A program made the position numbers and the translations under genes. A stretch of DNA of 64,000 nucleotides from NCBI GenBank assembly GCA_028023455.1, contig JAQFVV010012477.1, positions 3,125,865 to 3,189,864 on the forward strand. Reading direction: 5' to 3'. The notes below the pieces were generated by a model. That model was given only the letters and a program-made list of their open reading frames with translations. It did not search any database and had not been told where the DNA came from. Shown piece by piece: positions 1 to 15,600 of this stretch (positions are counted from its first letter, which is position 1; each line of letters begins with the position of its first letter). This DNA is from Epiperipatus broadwayi (Eukaryota; Onychophora; Udeonychophora; Euonychophora; Peripatidae).

Positions 1-3000
1 AGCTTACCAGTCCAGTGAAGATATGTTCTGACTGTGATCTGGAAATTTGATGCACACTGCTTATCACACATAAAATATATTTTCTTTTTCAAATTTGAAA
101 TTCAGCATCTATAAACGTTGTTAGTTCTTAATCAGCTAAGTAAGGCTAAGCTGGGCATAATGCATCATTACAACAGATTGTCTTTCAATGCTTAAATACT
201 ACAAAGAAACAATGAACTGATTTGATGACCCTACCAGCAATTAAACAATATCTATTCTTAATATTTTTCAACAAATATACCCCCATAAAAAAAAAGCATT
301 CAGAATTAATATCAGTGTTGGCAATGACCCATAAAACTAGAGAGCTCCTTTTCATAAGTGCTGAGATGTTAAGATTCATCACTAGGCATATAAACATACA
401 TGGGGTTGCACAAAGCACTATTATCATTTACACAGAAATCATTTTAAGGTGTAACATGAACATAGGATGGAAAAATTCATCCACAACTTATAACTACTTT
501 AAATTTTACTATTTTATGAGTGAGCCATGCTCTAGCTCCATTGGCTAGGTGGTGATAGCTCAACCAATCTTAAATGTACAAGGGTCACTCACCAATTCAC
601 ACACATGTATAAAACATGGCACTGATAAGCTTAAATATGCTTACACATAAAATTAATTCAAATCTTTAATAATTAAAATAAAAAATGTGCATTATTCACA
701 GTAAATTTCTCTTGACTGGAACATGGCTATCTCTTTTTTTAACAACATGCATTCAAAGATATAATATATCAATTTATTATAATTAAATTCTACAGTAATA
801 ACCCGTTTTAATAATTATCTTATTCACTATATTCTTTCATTCATATTTTCTTTCATATCATTAGGGTAAAGCAATATTTATTATTTAAAAGACTGCATAC
901 TTTAAAACTAAACTTTGCTAACTTACTTTAAAAAAATAATTATTTTACTAACATTGAAGTTATATGTATAATATATGGTACTATAATGTATTAAATAAAT
1001 GGCTTTTAAAAACAAATAACAGTTAATAAAAAAATACTTATAGTTTTTTTTCAGCACAGTCATCCCAAGTTTCTTTCATATTCCTGCAATATTAATTATC
1101 CCATAAGAGTTATGTATGCACATATCCAACAATTAATCTATGAAAATTTACAAGAACATTTTATTAATTAATCCACAAGGTTTCTATGTTTATGAGGATA
1201 GCACATTTTTCTTTCCTTTATTGGATTACAGTTTATTCAATTTTTAATTTGACGTTTAGTTAGAGTTTAGTTAGATGCATTGATAAATTTTAACATTAAT
1301 CTAATTCCTTTTAGATATTTATGTTTCTTTAAGTAAAATTTCATTTACCATTATACTATAATTTAATTTATCCTGTCGGATGAATAAGTTCTTCATTCAT
1401 AACGGATTGTCTTTGAGGTATTTTTAATAAATCATAGCACACTATTCCTGGAAATTCTTGAGAATTTGTAAGATTTCAGTTTGATAAACAAATAAATATT
1501 CTTTTACATTATAGCCAGTTAATTTTCATTAATAGATTAGCCCTTACAAATGATGAGGCAGATAACATTTTAGGCAGGATTTAGCATACCCGTTTGTATT
1601 GTAGTTTAGTTCCACACTTTCCTTTGATAATAATTAGTTTTCTTTTAAATCTTACAAGCAGTTGCATGAAAAAAAAAAAATTGTCCATCATTAAAATTGT
1701 ATAATTAAAATAAACATTCATTAAGCTTATGATTTTCATACTTTTCTTGAAGTAAAATTTTATCTTTGCCCAATGTTGCATTACTTTTTGATTAATTAAG
1801 GTGATTATGATCATATAAAGAATCATGATGATGATCAACTTCAGGAAGAATTAGCATATGTCTGATGTGGAAAGCTTAAGGACGTACCATATTGTCACAC
1901 TAATATCAATTTTGATTCATAATTTCAACCAGAGATTGATATAGGAAGCACAGTAAAACATTCAATTATTTTAAATTGATGGTTTTAAACCTTGACGGAG
2001 TTGTATCCTTGATCAAAATGAGAGAAATCCCTTCTCAAAAAATGGCTGAGTATTTATAGTTCTCTGCTATCAATCAATCTTTGAATAATGCCTTCTGTCA
2101 ATTAGATTATACAATTTAATTTAATTGTTTATTTACTATTGTTTTTAAAATTAATTATTCACATCCGAACAGAAATCATGTGGTTTTTGTTAGATCTTTT
2201 CCCGCTCTTCATGAAAATTCAGTTGAAAAAAACAAAATGAAAATTTTGATTATGTTAAAAAAAAAACATAGCAGACTGACTTTAAATTCAAGATTTTGAA
2301 TGAGAATTAGCTGCTATAAATTTGAAATTAATATAAAATGATCGCTCTTTCAACTAGCTTTCCAATGATACCATACACGTTTGAGTATAATTAATAGTTA
2401 TTTCTAAAATTAAAATTGTGCCTAAACTCAATGCAAGCAATTCACACACATACGCAATTCTGCTTGAATAGTTTTAACGCTTTTGTAAACCTGATTTCTT
2501 ATACAAACTTCCTTCAATAAATATTCTATAAAGCTTTACTTCCCCAATCGATTCGATTTTCATTAGCCAATTTCTTATTAACTAAAATCATATTTACTTG
2601 ATTAAATATCTATTACCCTCCTCTAATTCATCTAAATTATGATAACTATTTATTAAACAATCTTAACTCATAAACCAGATTAAATTTGACCATTCCTGAC
2701 GATTTAAATTTCTATTACATTTATATTATGAATAAACGATTTTTGTTTCAAACATTTATACAGTAAATGAGATTTTACTATGTTATTAAATAATTCGTGA
2801 AAATTAATTCAACTTTTATTTTAGTCGACAATTACTACTGTTTAAATAATATTATATAAAATTTAATGCATTTCATGAGAAAAAATTTGATCTAACTTAT
2901 GGTTAACAAAATTAGCTTCAAACCAGGGGAGTTTTGGTCACAACCAAATGTTTTAATATATACAATAGAGAAGAAGAAAATGCTCTGTTAATAAATAAAA

Positions 3001-3151
3001 CGGTATTTGAGATTTTTTTTTACTTTAACTTGTTCCCAAATTCTTGATAGAAAAGATTATGGTGATTTCAAATAAAGAAAAAAGAATTATGAATTAACAT
3101 TTTTTTTTATAAATACAATAAGAAATATTAACAAAGAATTTTTTTTTTGTA
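1..3151. other. AT-rich spacer, no gene seen
   Basis: This stretch is composed mostly of A/T runs and short AT motifs. Reading frames are short and of low complexity and resemble no family I know. A minus-strand tRNA-like A-box look-alike near 525-550 has no B box after it, so I do not call it. Confidence 0.6.
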
Positions 3152-3189
3152 TTTATCATCATCATTGTTGACCATTATCAATCCACTGC

Positions 3190-4880
3190 TGGGTGAATTA
3201 TTACGAAGTTCAGTCCATCTTCTCATATCTTCTCCGCATCACCTCTGCACACTTTCTTATTCCATCCATCTATCGCATATGTAGTTACTTTTTGGGTCTT
3301 TTACAATCTCTTGGAATCCAATTTAAGATTTTAATTGTTTATCTATTATCATCTCTTCTACCAATATGTCCAGCCCGAATCCACTTGTCTTTTAATGTTT
3401 TCAGTGATATCAGTAACATCTGTTTGTTCTCTCACCCATATATTGCATTTTTGATTGAGGTCTTGTTTCCCTAACATGCACTTCTCCATACTTCTTTAAG
3501 TGATCTGAAGTCTTTATATTGCTCTTCTACTACATGTCCTAATCTCAGATCCATAAGTAAGAACTGATAAAACATATTTATTAAAAATCTTCATATTCAA
3601 ACACATAAACACATTTTTTTAATAATAAGATATTTCTACCAAAAACACTGTAACCAAGTTTAATTCTATGATTAAATTTAATCCATTATGATTCCATCTT
3701 AGTAATAATCTGACCAAAATATTTGTAATTGTTAATTTCTTCTAACTCATTATAATCAATCTTTATTACCATATTTTGAAAAAATCCATTTAACATTACT
3801 TTATTTTAATATTTGCCTTAAGTCCTACATTCTTACTTTCATCTGATAACTCTTGCAACATTTCCTGAATCTCTAAAGCATTATTTGAAAAAAAAAAAAA
3901 CCTACACCAACTGAAAAATATAAATAACTTAAATAATCTCCATTTACTTTTGTTCTCCTAGCTTCCTTAACTCAAAATACTTCATATAGTACTGCTGTAA
4001 AAGGTTTTGGAGATATAAACTCAATATTAACCTTCCAAGTATTGTTGTTGCATTTTTATTCATAATATGACAATATTCTGGAATTATATATTGATTATCC
4101 AATGCTTTAATCACAGAAAAAATTCTTATAGAATCAAATGTCTTTTTATAATCTACAAATCCAAAGCATAGTGGCAACACATTCATTGGTCCTTTCTATA
4201 ACTTCTCTCAATGCTTGGATATAATCTACTGTACTAAAATCACTTTTAAATTGAGCTTGTTTTTTTGTTTGATTGAAATCCTATGTTCTATGAAGATGAG
4301 TTGTAATTACCTTGATAAAAATTTTGTATAAAACTGATAAAAGGCTGATAGGTCAATAATTTGTAATATCTTATTTATCACCTTTTTAAATATTAATATT
4401 AATACTGAATGCTTCCAAACACCTTGTACATTTTTATTATTAAGACTATTGATATATATTATTTTGACAATTTTTTTTTCTTCACTTGATTCTTTAATAT
4501 ATGGATTATAATTCCATCATTGCCTGGAGCTTTTCTTTCTTCATAAATTTAGTTGCATATGTTACTCCTTCATTTAAAATTCTAGGCAATTCAGAAGATA
4601 TAATAGCTGAAGAAGGTACTTGTTCTTTATTACTATATAATTATTGATTGAACACTTCTATCCATTTCATGACGTCATCTCTTTTTAGTAAGTGGTCCAT
4701 CTGTTTTTCTTAATGCTGATGTAAGTTTCCTACCAATACCAAAATATTGTTTTACACTCTTGAAACTTTCTCTTCTACAGTTTTCCTTACCAGTTCACAA
4801 TTATACTTTCTTACATCATTATCAGCTCTTTTTCATGTCATTTTACAAAATTTTAGATATTTAATCTTTTTAAAGCATCA
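3190..4880 (-). pseudogene. RTE LINE linker and reverse transcriptase, broken
   Basis: This would copy the element RNA into DNA at the nicked target. On the minus strand, palm motif A is visible as GFVDYKKTFDSI (about 4100-4160), against a family pattern of FxDYxKAFDSV. Upstream, around 4500-4560, is a degraded 'GNDG' finger segment (PGNDGIIIHIL-like). The catalytic FADD box near 3880-3930 is destroyed by a poly-A/T tract. The C-terminal part (3190-3600) matches the corresponding part of the second copy at 50.3 kb, including the region that there reads LTYESET. Many frameshifts make it non-functional. Confidence 0.85.
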
Positions 4881-5089
4881 TTGTTATTTATCTTCATATT
4901 CCTTCTTTCTCGTAAATTTTCTAGTTTCAGTATAAATTGTATTGGTCAACTGCTTTTTTCTACCAGCTATTTTTGTTGCACTTTTTGAAAGTGTATCAGT
5001 TATTTTTTTATTAATTTCATTCAAATCTGAATTATGTCCAAAATCTACTAATAAATTCAACAGAATGTTGCTGCAGATTAGGAATATCA

Positions 5090-5840
5090 ACTCTAGATAT
5101 TGTGTTTCTGAATAATTTTTGTTTTTCTAGTTTTGCATTAAGATCTCTCTTACATCTTATTATGTAATGATCACTTTGTTTTAAGAACAATTTCAATCTT
5201 GAAATATATATTTTCTATTAGTCAAAATATAGTACAATTCTGTTGTATCTTCATTTTGATGTTTCCATGTCCATTTCCTTTTATTTCTCAAAAAAGGAAT
5301 TCATAATATAAATGTTTTCTCTGTTTGCAAACTACACAACTTTATCTCCTGTCTCATTTCTATTTCATAACCAAATTTACCTATAGATCTTTCTTTTTTT
5401 TTACTTTTTTTTATTAATTCTAGCATTAAAATCTTCCATAACAATTTTAAAATGTTTAGTCTGATCAAATACATTTTTTACATCCATATAAAAATCTTCT
5501 ATGGTTTTACCACTATGAAAACTTGGAGCATAAACCTGAATAATCTGCATTTGGTATCTTGCCACTCTATCTGATACACTGCCAATCTCCACAATGTTGT
5601 TCTTCCACTTTTTATTTATAATGAACACTACTTCACTTGTTTTCCCAATATTTGTGGCTTTGTAATAAAGTACATATCCACTTTTTAAATCAATTGCCTC
5701 TTCACCTTTTCTCCTAATTTCACAAAGTCTGATAATGATACATTTAACATGAGACAATTCTTCCAATTATTTCAATATTTCTTGACGTAAAAGTGATCTG
5801 CAGTTGTAAGTACCTAAATAAAAATTTGTCAACAAATGAC
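5090..5840 (-). pseudogene. RTE LINE endonuclease domain, broken
   Basis: In the live element this domain nicks target DNA to prime reverse transcription. The first endonuclease motif is recognisable on the minus strand as LGTYNCRSLL (about 5790-5820), matching the family pattern xGTxNVRSL. After an in-frame break comes a segment (5401-5766) with a GGxA-like strand degraded to RRKGEEAIDLKSGY, then IIQVYAP (catalytic-fold strand), FYMDVKNV and the DFNA motif in VMEDFNARI. The family has GDFNA here, so the preceding Gly has become Glu. Further stops follow toward 5090, where the linker starts. The best-known host relatives are craniofacial-development-protein-2-like predictions, themselves RTE endonucleases. 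Confidence 0.85.
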
Positions 5841-8800
5841 AGCCTGGGTTCACAATCAGGAGATTCCTAACACTTTCCAAATTCAGCTTCCACCATCTGC
5901 TTTGGCTGGTGACTTTACAGCCTCCTGGGAATAAGGACCATGATTTATTTTTGCCTGCATGATTGTATATATCCATTAGAAAATAATTTTTATTCACACA
6001 CACATTCATTCTGTCTGATTACATAAATGATAAGAGAGATCATGGTGTTTCTTGATCTTAAACTCAGAGGTAAAAAGACAATAAACTCACTATACTGACT
6101 AATGTATGTTGATGAGCAACTGTTCCATGTTCATATACTATATGGATAATCACATAGTAATAACAACTGCAATGACAAGAATGTAAGGAGTGGTCATTAG
6201 GAAGTTGCCCTGCTCAGTTCCTTCAAAGCCTCCAAAAGGAATCAAAGAGTCTGTTTTCAGTTTAAAGCAGACCTCTTTTTGCAGCCTTTCTTTTGTATTA
6301 TGTAAAGAAAAGAAAGCAAAGTACTATTTCTTTCTTTTGGTAAAGAATACTAGATATTTTTCTTTGGTATCTGTGATTAACCATCATTATGTAGGTGCTG
6401 TAGATAACAAAGAATATAATCTATATTATGGTGCAGGCAGTAGATAATGTAGTAGACAGAAAAACAGGCATCTAACAATCAGTTTTGTTCCAGTCATGAT
6501 TACTCAAATTCTATACCACAAAAGATATAGTAAGGCTATGAAAGTGTACCGTGCATAGTAGAATTTGTCTTGCTGCTAATTAGAATATAAAAGAAACTGT
6601 AAATATTTTTTATTATATTAGAAAATCTTTTAACATGAGAGACTAGGCAAAAAACATGTAACATGTCTGTTGAAAATCCTAAGCCCTACCATCCAGTCCA
6701 GTAAATGAAGTCTATGAGAAATCATAGTACCAACTCTTATAATCTGACAAGAAAACAAAATACCAGATTATGCAGCTAAATTGTTGAAAACTTACATGTA
6801 TTTGATATAAAATACCTAAATACATAACTAATATGCTAGTCTAAGGTACATTTCTGGGGGAGGGGGGACTATGAAACGATTAATGTAATTAAGGAGAAGA
6901 AACATACCTAAGACCTACAAGAGAAAATCTTTGGAAAATGGTAAAATATTAATTAAAAGATCAAGTTATTTCTTTTTCTAATATTAAAACATTAAATGTT
7001 TGAAGATTAAAATAAATTTAATAATATGTAAGAGTATATTGTATTTTATCTATGAATTATGATCATAAATTTAAATTGATAGTAATTCAAAGGATGAGTT
7101 GTTTCATATATATATATTGAGTGTGTGTGAGGTTATAAAAGGACTGAAATTGATGAGCTGTTTGTTGACTAAAAATATCTTAATGATTTTTATTTTTATA
7201 TATGAAGTTGCTAAATGGGATGAAACTAAATGTCTAAATTTCTTTATTGGAAATAGATTCAATATTATATGATTGACTTTTTTTATATTTATACATAAAA
7301 TTACTGACTGGGAAACTAAATATATGAATTTGTTGTTTGGAACTGATTGATTATTCTTTGGTTGATTGTGAAATTACTAAATCAAAAAAGAATAAAATAT
7401 AGGAGCTCTTTATTATAATAATTTTATGCAAGATGGGAAATTTACATGTGAAATTTATTTGATTGAGCTACAATAAAACTACTTACACATTTTTTGTTAA
7501 TAAATGAATATTTTATTATTTGATAATCCATTTGTTCATATTGTTTTATATATGATTAAATGTTATATCCATATGCTAGTTCATAACAATATCCATAACT
7601 CTGAAAAACATGTAAAGCACTGAATGATGTACTAGAGTGTTATGGTAGAAATTGGTAAGCGATGATGACTATTTATTTTATATAATTTTACATAAACATT
7701 CTCTGTTTAAGAAAGTTTTGTGGCTGAAGTTTCTGCAAATACAAACCTAAAGCAAACAAAATCCTTTGAAGTGAATTTTAATAATCAAAACTATCATCAC
7801 CAATCCTTGTTGTTGGTTTAATTTTGGTAAGTTTAAACATAATAATGTCACCAATACAGTTATGCAAGCTTAAACATAGGCCCCAAATGAAATAAATAGG
7901 TGAAGACCACTGAGTTAATATTGGTAATATATATATTCTAACCCCCCCCCCGCGCATTCTCACCCCAAAATATACTGTTTATTACGAATATTACGGGTTC
8001 TAGCTCAGTTAATAAATAAATAAATGAAATATTCAGCATTAATTAAAATGATTATTAGCTCTAATTTTAAAATACAAATTCGGTTCAATTTTAAAATGAA
8101 TTAACAAATATTTACTATTTTCATGAGACATGGAGTGACAATACTGGGAACGAGATAGACAACATTGAGCCATTATCCACACGATACTACCTCAATGGCA
8201 TAAGAACACTATCCCCCCTTTTTACTATTCCAAATAACTAACTCATAGTATTCTTACGACTTTCTGAGCTCTATTCACTACGATTAAAATAATAATCATA
8301 TCTTAATCTTCTTCATAACAAGAATCTAGCTCAATTAAATAAAATGAAGTAAAATAAAATAAAATCTCAGGTTCATAAATTGTATTCTAACTGATTTAAA
8401 ATTACGGTAGTAAAATATGAAAAGGGAATTTTATGTCATAATCTACTACACAACAACTAACAATAATAAAATAATAATAACAATAATAATATAATATAAT
8501 CTTATTTCTTCCTAAAATGAAATAAATAAATACGTACGTGGTAGTATTTTAATAATCTGACAACAGAATATGTGTGGCAACTTTAGCATATAATTTAATG
8601 TAATATTATGGCAACCGACTTATGGCCAATAAATAATATAAAATTATGATCTTTTAATTTTAACATACCAATAAATTCTCAAAATTCTTATAACACTTTT
8701 ATGTTTACCTTCTGTGCAAAATTTATATGTCTGTTTCAATTATAAATGTATCGTGATTTCATGCATCCATGTGGAGAAATAACAACTCGGACACAAAACT

Positions 8801-8890
8801 TTAAAACAAATTTAAAACAAAGTTTATTAACAACATAAATAAATTAACAATATTTTTACACTATATACATTGGATATCCCTTACTTTCAT

Positions 8891-9008
8891 ATCTCAACAT
8901 AGTTTATTAGTTTATAAAATGAAATCAAAATATTATTTACTTTTCTAGTATCTCAACGTAGTTTATTAGTTTATAAAATGAAATCAAAATATTATTTACT
9001 TTTCCTAG
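8891..9008. repeat. 59-bp tandem duplication (2 copies)
   Basis: Two adjacent near-identical 59-bp units begin with ATCTCAAC(A/G)TAG at 8891 and 8950. They differ by only a few bases, so this is a recent local duplication. Confidence 0.9.
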
Positions 9009-12000
9009 TTAAATCTTATTTTTTAACACTTAAGAAAATACAGCATTATTACTTGATTTATTATTATGGTTAGCTTATTACAAAATGCATTTCTTAGATG
9101 ATTATCACAAACACTTTGCATCCCTAATATTATTAAAATTATATTTTTTTACAAAATTTACATTCGTAGTAAAATTCTACAAAATAACAAATTTTAGTTT
9201 TATATTGGTTGTATGGAATCTTACAAAGTCAAAACACTATTCTACATTCGGTATTAGGTTTTTATTATTCATTATCCGATGTTTATTAATCCTAACATTC
9301 TTATTCAAGCCTTACTTCAGATGATATAATTACAACTATTAATATACCATGCACAAGTATATGTTTATTATACATTATTGAATTATTTTCTTAATAAATA
9401 TGCAATACTTATTTTCTAAATATTATTTAAAACATTCAAATTTTATTATCACTTTTTAAAATACTTGGTTTAGATTTCTTTTCAAAATTTTATATTCATT
9501 TCTGAATTAATTTTACAATGTATTATATGATTCTTTCTCTCTTTATGATATTTTGGACTTTCAATTTTAAAATTACACAATTCTATACATTCAAGCAAAT
9601 AAACTATTCTTACATAAATGATAACATACCTTCAGTTCTATTTTATTCATTATTTCTTTGAAAATATCTTTCTGACCGATGCAAATTCACAAAATAAGGA
9701 TAGTGAAGATAGATGCATAGGATCAAAATACAACTAGAATATTACACGTCATATACCTTGACAATCGTGGCACAGTGAATTAAAAGACACTATAGAGGAG
9801 TGACCTTTACCTGTCTACCAACCTCTATTATAGGAGCGATGTTAAAGCTATTTCTTCAGCTTTATTCTAACATCAGAAGTTTAAAGATATGCAAAACCAC
9901 TGTCCAAACTATATGTGTTCAGTTATAGGGCCTAGTTAACTATACTGAAATCACACAAAACTAAATATGATCCAAATCCTTTATTTTTCCTATTTCTTAA
10001 AAAAAAAAACATCATCTTGGTTTCCTCTCCACTAGTACTTCCAAGTCACTATCCGATCTTATTTCTCAAGATTTTTTCTATACTGTACATCGACAAATAC
10101 ATATCTGCATTACTAACAATAATAAAATTCATTTATTTTAAAACTATTCCACTGTTCTATAAGAAAATCTTTTACTACTTTCCTCCGTATATTTAGTCAT
10201 ACAAACTACTTAAATATCTGAATACTTTATCACATGAAAGTTCAAAAGAATCACACAATTGTTCTGTTAAATTATATTATTAATATACTTTAAATAAATT
10301 ATTGCATGCATATTCCGAATTACTCCTATCTCATTATATGTTAAAAATGTTGTATAAAATGTGTACATATAATTTAAACTTTCACACTTCATTCTTAGGT
10401 CAATAGATGATCTAAAAAAAAACATTATGCATTATAAATAACTATTAAAATTACCAAAATGACCTTTATCTCATCGATCGCGTTCCGTAGGCTTCACCAT
10501 CCATTTGATCCTTGTAGATATAAGATTCACATCCATACACTTTATTTTTAAACAATATTTCTATAATTTTATCAAGTTATTATATTTAAATTTTAATATT
10601 ACTAAATTTATGTTTATATGTTTTCCCTAATCTCACATAACATTTTATATTTTAAAATAAATTAGTAAAAAATATTCCAAACTATATTTACTGTACTTCT
10701 TCATCAAATTTTCTTGAAAACCGTTCATATTAAAGCTAAAAAAAAAAAATGTTTATTATTTCTTCTTCAGACACTTAATGTTCTTCTCCCTGCTTGTTCA
10801 ATTTTAAGGCAAAACAACTATTGCTCTGTTTAATCAATATTCATAGATGACCTTGGTTTTTTATAACACTTAATACAATTATTAATTATGATATCAATTA
10901 ATCCCGTAAAGAAAACGTCTACATATTCTCTTCTAATATTTTCTGCTAATATTTTCCCGCGCAACTTTTATGATGCATCCTCTAGGTACTTTGATTTAAG
11001 TATTCAGTAAAATTTTCTGTCTCCATGGATCCATTTTCATTAAGTAATTTAAATTTCCATTTTCCTAATCTCTATCTTTATTAAGCATTTTTATAATGAT
11101 CACTTTATAATATTTTTTAATTCTTCTTAGATAAAGTTTTTTCTTTTCCTTTTTTTTTTTTTAAAAATAATGACTCTTTCATATCATTATTCGGTAATTT
11201 TTCCTTTCTTTTAAAGTTCTGGTAACTATATACTTTGTAATGTTTCCTTTAAAAAGGACACACATTCTTTCTCTGTTATAACTTTTACATAATTTTTTCT
11301 TTATGATATATGCATCTTAATTTTTCCATAAAGAAGAATAAAAAAAAAACTTCAGAGTAGCCTTATAAATTTGTGCGTCATAAATTTTTCTGACGGCAAG
11401 TAAGTTCTCTTTTAAGTTTTCCGTATAACGTCCAAATTATATTCCTCTGAGTTACAATTATAAGTTTCTGGTTGAGCATATAGAAAGCTGTATCGAGGCA
11501 CTTTACAAATATTTTTCCTTTAGCAATATTTTTAGGTATTTTTTTTTTCTGTAGTACTTCCATTTTTACTGCAAGGTTTTGGCTAAACTTGAATAAAAAA
11601 TCCTGGTAAGAAAACTTTTAAAATTAGCCCTCCATTTAAAGGCAGTTCAAAATACTATATTAAAAAAAACTTTTAAAATAAATACAAAATTTTAAAATTA
11701 TATCACTTTTCTAGCTTACGATCTTATACAGCTAAAAAATATGTTACTCCCTCCTTCACTTACACATTACTTTCTTCCACTCCGTCTAATTCTTATATTT
11801 TGTCTGCTAAAATACCTCCGTTGATTGGTTAATGACTTTTTTAGCGCGAACAAATTTACACATTTTAGTTTTATAATAGATTAAACCTTTTTAAAATAAA
11901 GAATTTATGACGTCATGTCTTAAATATTATTTAGAATGTATTTTTTAACTCAATTATAATTTTATCAAAATCATTTAAACTTTAAAACAATTATTAAAAT

Positions 12001-12582
12001 ATCATTTAATATTTCAACTTTTACTTTAACGATAGATAGCAATTATATTTAGTTTTATAATTCACAAACTTTATTATTATATTCTAACAAGCATGTGTGT
12101 GAAGGTATATAATATACAGTCACATGATTACTAACTTTATCAGATGATTTTTTAATTTACGTCTCGGTCTAAATTACCAAAACTGATATATTTTATAAAA
12201 AATTTGGAAAATAATTTAAACTTGTAAAACTAAATATAATTCTCACCATCCTAAAGTTTATTTTAAAATATACTCTATTAATTTTGACTATTAAATATAA
12301 TTATAACACTACATATAGCATTTATTTAATTTATTAGTTTTAAAATATCATACTCGAATTATTAATATATTTTTAACTATTTATAGCTGTGTTATTTTAT
12401 ATGGCCAGCTTTTACAACCATAAGCAAGGATATAATTAAGCTTTATTTAACTGTTTTCTTTTAAAATAATCCATTACACTTTTATATACCAGGTATTTTC
12501 AGCCTTAAATTGTACTATAAGATCTAATCGATCATACAATTATCAATATATTACACAAACGTATTTTAAAATTTAAAATTTT

Positions 12583-12685
12583 TTAGTAATTGACCATTCT
12601 ACCTTATTATGACCTATAGATAAGGGCACAATATATATATATTGTGACCTTTTGATTGGTTATCCATGGTCAGAATGGCATATAA
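12583..12685. repeat. Small imperfect hairpin repeat (MITE-like)
   Basis: The centre reads CACAATATATATATATTGTG (about 12629-12650), a perfect AT palindrome. The outer arms share CCATTCT-type motifs in inverted orientation (GACCATTCT on the left, GGTCAGAATGG on the right). This could be a short MITE or a simple palindrome. No target-site duplication could be confirmed. Confidence 0.4.
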
Positions 12686-15600
12686 AACGTAAATTGTAGT
12701 TCCAAATTTTTAAATTTATAATTAAGATAATATTAGATCTATAAACTTGAATATTATAGCAACAAATGATTTAATACATATAATTTTAAAAAGATAATTC
12801 TGTAGAGATTAATAATTGTTATGATTTATAATCAGTTATAAATTTTAATAATTCTAGCTGTATAATTTAAAAGAGTGGTAAATCTAAATAAACATCGTTG
12901 TGTACAAGTCTGATTTTGGCGGTGTTTCTTCCAAAGTTAAAAATAGAATTGTATTTAAAGAAAGAAAGAACAATTCACTACAAGATAATAATTTAATTTT
13001 AAGTTATCTTAATAATAAAGTAGATATATTTATTATAAAGTTTATAGATTAAATTAATTAATAATATCACAGATTCAAATAGAATCTGAAATACTACTTG
13101 GTTTATAAGTTTTGATTTAAATCAATTTCATTATGAAATATTTTTATATTTCGATATTATTTCAAACAGAAATACCAGAAAAAAATTTGTTTAAAAAAAA
13201 CTAGTACAAAGTGATGGGAGAGTCAACCAATCAGATTTCAATAAATGACTTCGTAAGGTTACATTTCCCGGTTTTTTTTTTTTTTCAAAGAGAAAAATAT
13301 CAGATGATTTTTAAAAAAAAAATTATAAAAATCAGATAGTAGTGTTAATTTTTTTTTGTGTGTTATGAAAGTCAAAATATTGAAGTCTTACTTAATTAAA
13401 AAAAAATTGTATTTAGTCATTATAAATTTAAAAAGAGAAAGTGATTTAAAATTTTCAACAGAATTTTTTTTATTTTATTTAATCAAATGCTAAAAATGAT
13501 TCAGGAGTTAATAATAACAAGTTGAGCAACACAAATATTCGTTTAACTGATATTTAAGTAATAATTTCTAATGCAGCATCAAAGATTAAGCTTCTACTTG
13601 AAAGAAAAAATGTGACTCAAGATTTCTCATAGTCAAAGAAAAGTTATAAAGTTTTATAAACTTGGAAAAAAAAAAGTCTGTATAACTTTAAATAGGAATT
13701 AAAATCAGACAACGAATATATTTGGAGCCCAAGGATTAGACAATCTTAAATATATGTTTACAAACTTCCAAGTATAGTAAATAACCAAAGAGGGAGAACT
13801 GCTAAAAAAAAAAGCCTAAATCTTAATGAAACTTGGTAAAGTATGCATTGAAAAGAAAACTTATAATAATTATAATGTGAAGATTTACTAAGGAGAAGTA
13901 GGAAACATTTGCGCATGGTATTTTCCTGGAGAGCCAGATTATGCACATAGAATAAGAAACCAACTGAGTTAAGATTTTCCCAGTTAATTGTACTTGTATG
14001 CTTAATGTTTTGTTTATATTTTCATGTATAGAGCAAGATGAAGAGAAGAAAGACACTCAAGCATGCTAGGAACAAAATCTACATACAGGATAATGATAGT
14101 AATGTTTAAAAAAAAGGAAAGGGTTTTTATGTCTACAACTTGCTATACAATGTATTTTCATACATTATAATGTGAAAGAGTATGTGTGCAGAAAATAATA
14201 TTAATCTAGTGGGCATTAAAGATAGAGATGAAATTTTGAAGGATTGGAGGGATATTTAGTTAAGTCTGGACAGAATGGCCCACGAATATTATAATCATGT
14301 AAGAAACAAAGATCATATATAGTGGAAAAATTACTAGAATAAACAATCCTCTGAATGAAATATTGAGAACTAATATTAAAATAGAAAGTGAGTGTAAGAT
14401 ATAGAATGAAGAGATGAATCATTGTCATAACATAACAAAGAATCCTAACCGTTTTTTTTTTTTTTTTGACATATTATAAATATTGTCCTTTTTTTTTTTC
14501 TTAGCACATCAGCAAGAGCTTTGCAATATGATTAAAATGTAAATTTTCAAACTTAATTTAAATGTAAATGACTATGAAGGGATTGAATAATTCATGAATG
14601 ATGTACATAGCAGACTAGTATAAAATTATAAATAATAATAAAGCAATAACTAATAATTTTAAAAGAGAAATATAAACTAGGGAAAGGGTAATTGGATATC
14701 AGAAACCCTAAGATTATCTGTATAAAATGTAAATAAGTTATCTATGCATAAATAGTTTAATCTTTGTTAACTTTTTTTATTATTAATGAAATATTTAACA
14801 CAATATATATATATTGTTATTGTTTATCATTCTTATTGTAAATAAAAGAACATATTAATTTAGCTGTGTAATATTCATCTCATTGTGTCTAACTGTTATT
14901 CCTATCACAAGGTCACATCAAGAAAACACATCCAGATAGAATGATGCCTATTATATTTTAATTTCAGGCCTTATGTGAGAACTTCTGTTCAATACTGCAA
15001 TATGGAGAGCATATAATAGGATCAATAGTGCATTGGAGAGTCACATTCTAATTTTATAACTTAAATTGAAATATCTATAAGAACATAAATTTAAAGTAGT
15101 ATAACATTTTAGTAGTGTCAATTACTAACTAAATGTATCTGAAAGTCTGTAACTCTGGAAGATTTATTAATAGTAGGTTAATGCTAAGTAATTGAAGAGA
15201 ATATTTAAGCAAGTTACACTTGATAGATAATGATAGTGTGATGAAACTTGGTTTATACTCAAACAAGTATTCTATAGTAATCATTGTTGGCATTTGTATG
15301 TTATCATTAAATGGTTGGATCCCAGTAAAATCTCTCTTGCAATACAATCATTTAAGTATCAATCTAATCGATTGGATTTTAATGCAGAATGCTTATGACT
15401 CTTGAGATAATTATAGGCTAGCATTAATTGTGTAAAATTAATGTAATTTCATTAATGTATGTTAATTTAAGATTTTTAAAAGATATCATAATGATTTAAG
15501 TAATTAATTAAATAAAATAGTATGGTAGTCATTGTTAATTGTGGGAATTTTCCCAATGATTATAATAGGACGATAGTGGAAGAATCTTGTGGAAGTGTAT

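Larger units (their letters stand above)
3152..6012 (-). mobile_element. RTE-clade LINE, nearly full length, decayed (copy 1)
   Basis: This is a non-LTR retrotransposon read on the minus strand. Its 5' end is near 6010 and its 3' end near 3152. The order is apurinic-type endonuclease, linker, then reverse transcriptase, as in RTE elements. The 3' end finishes in GATGATGAT-type repeats (CATCATCAT at about 3160 on the plus strand), which is characteristic of RTE tails. The reading frame is broken many times by stops and indels and by internal A/T runs. The same family is present as two further segments at 49.93-51.06 and 57.21-58.71 kb. It is not mobile now. Confidence 0.9.
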